Part shown: one piece after another, positions 60,901-64,000 of the stretch
Numbering within the stretch: the stretch's first letter is position 1
Layout: each line of letters opens with the position of its first letter
From: Linanthus parryae
Lineage: Eukaryota; Streptophyta; Magnoliopsida; Ericales; Polemoniaceae
Direction: 5' to 3'
Assembly (NCBI GenBank): GCA_023055425.1
Contig: JALGPY010000009.1
Span: forward strand, 52,204,616 to 52,268,615
Length of the DNA: 64,000 nucleotides
Notes under the pieces: model-generated
The model's database searches: none
What the model saw: only the letters and a program-made list of their open reading frames with translations
Told to the model about the DNA's origin: nothing
Made by a program: the position numbers and the translations under genes

Positions 60901-62099
60901 ATCCGCCCCCGATGAGCCAAAATGTACCAAGGTATTGCGACCAAGGGTTTGTTAGAGCTATAGAGTGCTACTTATACTTGTAAGGGTCACTACGGTATAG
61001 GGGTGTCGACACTTAAGGCCTTTTAGCTAATGTTTGTGAGCGGGGTTGACGAATGGGCTCCCTTAACGCTCGGGTGAAATAGGATTTGATAGACCCTATA
61101 AGAAACCCTTTGTTATTATTCCGTGATCCCTCTGTCTACACCGATCCTGCTGGTGGCTCTAGATATGCCTCAGCTAAACTTAACGGTTAATTGAAGTTGA
61201 ACGAAAGGTTGTTCCTTTATCGATCATGTTTGTGGCTCTATATATGCCTAACTAAACTAAATGAAGTTGAAAAAAATTTGGTACTCATGAATTAATACGT
61301 TTTACCGTGAAATATGATTTGCTCATGTGAGATTGACATTGTTTAAGAATATCTTGACTACTCATGATTTATAAACGTTTTAAAGTTGAGAAGTTTGATA
61401 TCTTATAATCCTTCCGAATTTTCTCAGCACTTTTACTATTAGTTATTTTGAAATCTATTTGAACTTATGCTTGCGTGCCACTCCATGCTTTACATGTCGT
61501 AGTGTGTATTTACTTAGTTTTACTGATCATTTTCTTCAAAACTGCGTCGGCTTTTGCCATTTTAAAACCGCAGGTCATCAATCAAGGTGAGGGATGAGAA
61601 CGCGAATCGAGACGAAGACGTTTAGCTTAAGTTAGATTAGTTAGTAGATCACATAGCTTATTTCAATCACATTACAGTTGTAAACTTATATTCTCAAAAT
61701 TGTTTTATTTATTAGCTAAATTGTAATATTCGTGAATTTATTTCTACTTTTGGTTATCGAACGTCTCTTTAACCCTGAACCGAGATCCTGGGTTATTTCA
61801 TAACTAGCGGACCCCATCATCTCTCTCTTCGATTATGGACAAACACAACCAAAAGTGTCGGCCATGAAAGAGAGAGATTAATGGGGTCTGGTAGTTATTT
61901 TACAAAGATTTTTGAGCTCTTATAAAATACAAATACCTCTCCTAAAAATTGTTCCATCCGAAAAATGAGTTATCCGTCAGTTATGGGTACTTGATTGCAA
62001 AAAATTGAAAGTATGGGTACTGTAGATGCTACAATTGAAAGTATGAGTACCAAATCCACACAAAAATCAAACTACGAGTACCACCGATACAATTTTGCC
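57955..62099. mobile_element. Mutator-like element containing a solo LTR
   Basis: Ends ggcaaaatgcatcggtag and taccaccgatacaattttgcc are inverted-related, and about 190 bp of inverted similarity continues inward (ccatagtttgatttttg with caaaaatcaaactacg). Flanks taaaatttt (57946-57954) and tacaatttt (62100-62108) are a 9-bp duplication with one mismatch. Without the LTR it is about 520 bp and non-coding. Confidence 0.78.
58183..61800 (+). mobile_element. Solo LTR (3.6 kb) with perfect target duplication
   Basis: Begins tgtaataccccgtatctt and ends ctgggttatttca. Both flanks are taact (58178-58182 and 61801-61805), an exact 5-bp target duplication. Same family as 43481-46313. It has no internal genes or second LTR, so the rest was probably lost by LTR-LTR recombination. 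Frames such as 58753-59238 within it are not supported as genes. Confidence 0.85.
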
Positions 62100-62425
62100 T
62101 ACAATTTTTTAATGATTATTTTATAGCGTTGTAGAGTAAAATTACTATTGTTCTTAAAAAGATTAACCGTGGTGCTTCGTCACACACCAATTAGTGAGGA
62201 TAAGTAACAAATCCGCCTCATTAACAAATTAAGAGAGATGCATAATGTATAAGGATTAAATTGTTTGACTAACCATGCCTTGGTCAGCAGAGTAGGTTCA
62301 AGTCTGCTCATGCCTAGTATTTTTACTAATTCAAACTTAGGAGTGCCTACTCTGGTAAATTCTGTTTCATATTCTGGGAAAGTGGTATGCATACATTTTA
62401 GCTCATGTACACTAATCTGAGGCTT

Positions 62426-63300
62426 CCAAAGCAGGTTCTTACCCATCCAACCATGTTCAATAAGGTTCTTACCCATCCAACAATATTGATCACCATGCGC
62501 TGCATCTCTTCCTCCGACCCACGCGTAAACGTTGTATCTCTACATCATTCTTAACCCTGCTAGGTTGTCTAGGTCTGCAGTTCGTCAGTGTTTGAATGGT
62601 AACCCTTGATCATGGTTTTGTTGGTTGATTACAGGAAATCGTTGTATTTGTGTATTATTGCGGGTTGATGATCTACAGGGACTCTACTTGAGATTCACAT
62701 ATACTAGGGTTATGAAAATTTTGTTGGTATGAATCATACCCTATCGATCCGTAATTTATTTATTTTGTTCCTTTTTCATTACTCGTTATACGGCTTATTC
62801 AATTGGTATGTATTATACAAAAATCATTATGGCTACAACAACGGTCACCATTCAAGGTACATAACATGTTTTTTAATTGTATCTTTAATCGTTTTGAACT
62901 TGAATTTTGTCGTATCTTATGTGCAAATTTTTTTCCTGTAGAAATGGGTTATGTTAACTTTATTTGTTCGCACTCCTTCGGCCTCTTGTGAAATTTCTTT
63001 GCGGGGCTTCAGTGGTGTATACTGTATAGACTAGTGTCAATTCCAGGTCTTCTTTAATTTGTCGATTTCATTTATTTGGTTTGATATTCTCAGTCTTCTT
63101 ATTGATTTAGTTGTGCCTGTTAATTGATTATTTTAATATAACTAAATCAAAATTTGACTCTTTGAATCGGTGTTTCGCAAGTGTCAGTATTGCTCTGAAT
63201 TCATCACAGTTAGTTTGTCTTTCCCTTCACAATGATTGTCATAAGTCATGCCAACTTAAGCGTGAATTGAATGAGGCTTTGTTATTTGATTGTTTCAACC
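62426..63300. other. No gene recognised
   Basis: AT-rich DNA with a short direct repeat, ggttcttacccatccaac (62433 and 62463). No coding family is seen. Confidence 0.45.
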
Positions 63301-64000
63301 TCCTATTGACACGATTTTTTACGTGTATACGCAAGTGCACGGTCGAAGTAATAAAGAGTGAGTATTGAAACTCAGGTTGTCGAACCCATAGGGACAGTCT
63401 CTGGATTATTTAGCTAAACGATTAATTTAGAGTTGAAGTAACCAGTAGGAAGAAGTTGTGATTGAAGAGTTCGTCACCCTCAAACAAGTGACTGAAATTA
63501 AATAAACGAACTAAACTAATATTTTGTAATTTTCTGGTTAATACGAATATGGAGAACACTAGATAGTTTTAGGGTCCCTAGGACATTTAGATATTTCCGG
63601 ACTATGATTTGAAACACTCTACCTACGTCTAGTTATACCGGGTCACAGTCATTACGATCTTATGTCGATCTCACGCAAATCTACGTTTCGGTCTACTTCG
63701 GGTCCTGTCGGTCCACCTCCGTCTACCGTTACGTTCTAGTCAGCTAGGTTTGCTAACCGGGTCTTGTCGGTCCACCGATTACGCTAATCCTAACTACATC
63801 CAACTGAAACAACCCACACACAGTCATTCAAGTCTCTATCTCCTCTCGGTCTCAAGAAACTACAAGAATGTCAACAACGTTCTTCACGAATCCGGTTTAT
63901 GTTCACTGTCGTGCAACAACCTCGATAACTAGCATGATAAGGGTGATCAATCCACACACACTAAGAATTGACAACAAGAAATTGTCAAATAACTAAAACA
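63301..64000. mobile_element. Possible LTR-retrotransposon sequence cut by window end
   Basis: The phrases cgtgtatacgcaagtgcacg, aagtaataaagagtgagta and gtcgaacccatagggacag resemble a block common near LTRs of plant Ty3/gypsy elements. No protein or boundary is visible within the window. Confidence 0.35.

Larger units (their letters stand above)
57771..62425. repeat. Segmental duplication, copy B, split by nested elements
   Basis: Continuous with copy A (55763-56270) when 57955-62099 is removed. The ancestral unit includes a fold-back MITE (57830-57954 and 62100-62145). Confidence 0.7.

Overview
The window is nuclear DNA of a flowering plant. It contains many-intron genes with GT-AG junctions and a plastidic-type sugar carrier. 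It also carries plant-type hAT, PIF/Harbinger, Mutator-like, Helitron, copia, TRIM and LINE sequences and long AT/GA/CT microsatellites. The species cannot be named from the sequence; a eudicot is likely. There is no CRISPR array, operon or rRNA gene.

Two genes can be assembled completely, both on the minus strand. Gene 1 (6531-18597) has ten exons and encodes a 400-residue EamA/DMT-superfamily membrane transporter. Gene 2 (26260-53782) has twelve exons and encodes a 539-residue member of the major facilitator superfamily, of the probable plastidic glucose transporter 2/3 type. Every junction keeps the frame, so both look functional. Coding DNA is under 3 kb of the 64 kb.

Almost everything else is transposon-derived. 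0-6.5 kb: two copies of a promoter and leader (site II motif, telo-box, TATA) sharing a nearly invariant 68-nt block, with hAT-type elements. 6.5-18.6 kb: gene 1, with MITEs in introns 3, 4 and 9 and an old duplication in intron 1. 19-21.6 kb: broken copia and LINE reverse-transcriptase fragments. 21.7-23.5 kb: four Helitron ends in tandem. 24.9-25.9 kb: a hAT element with a perfect 8-bp target duplication. 26.3-53.8 kb: gene 2, whose last intron is 13.7 kb. 54-64 kb: Mutator-like elements, one beside a broken MADS-box fragment, a solo LTR nested in a Mutator-like element nested in a fold-back MITE, and the start of another retroelement.

The most unusual structure is in the last intron of gene 2. 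Two unrelated DNA transposons, a hAT (27985-31789) and a PIF/Harbinger (32441-39632), each occur as a large head-to-head inverted duplication. The central spacer is about 39 nt in the hAT and about 4 nt in the Harbinger. Both lie inside a gene that is presumably transcribed, so each could fold into a long hairpin RNA. This resembles the Mu killer locus of maize and could be a source of small RNAs that silence both families. That function is inference; the inverted geometry is visible in the sequence.
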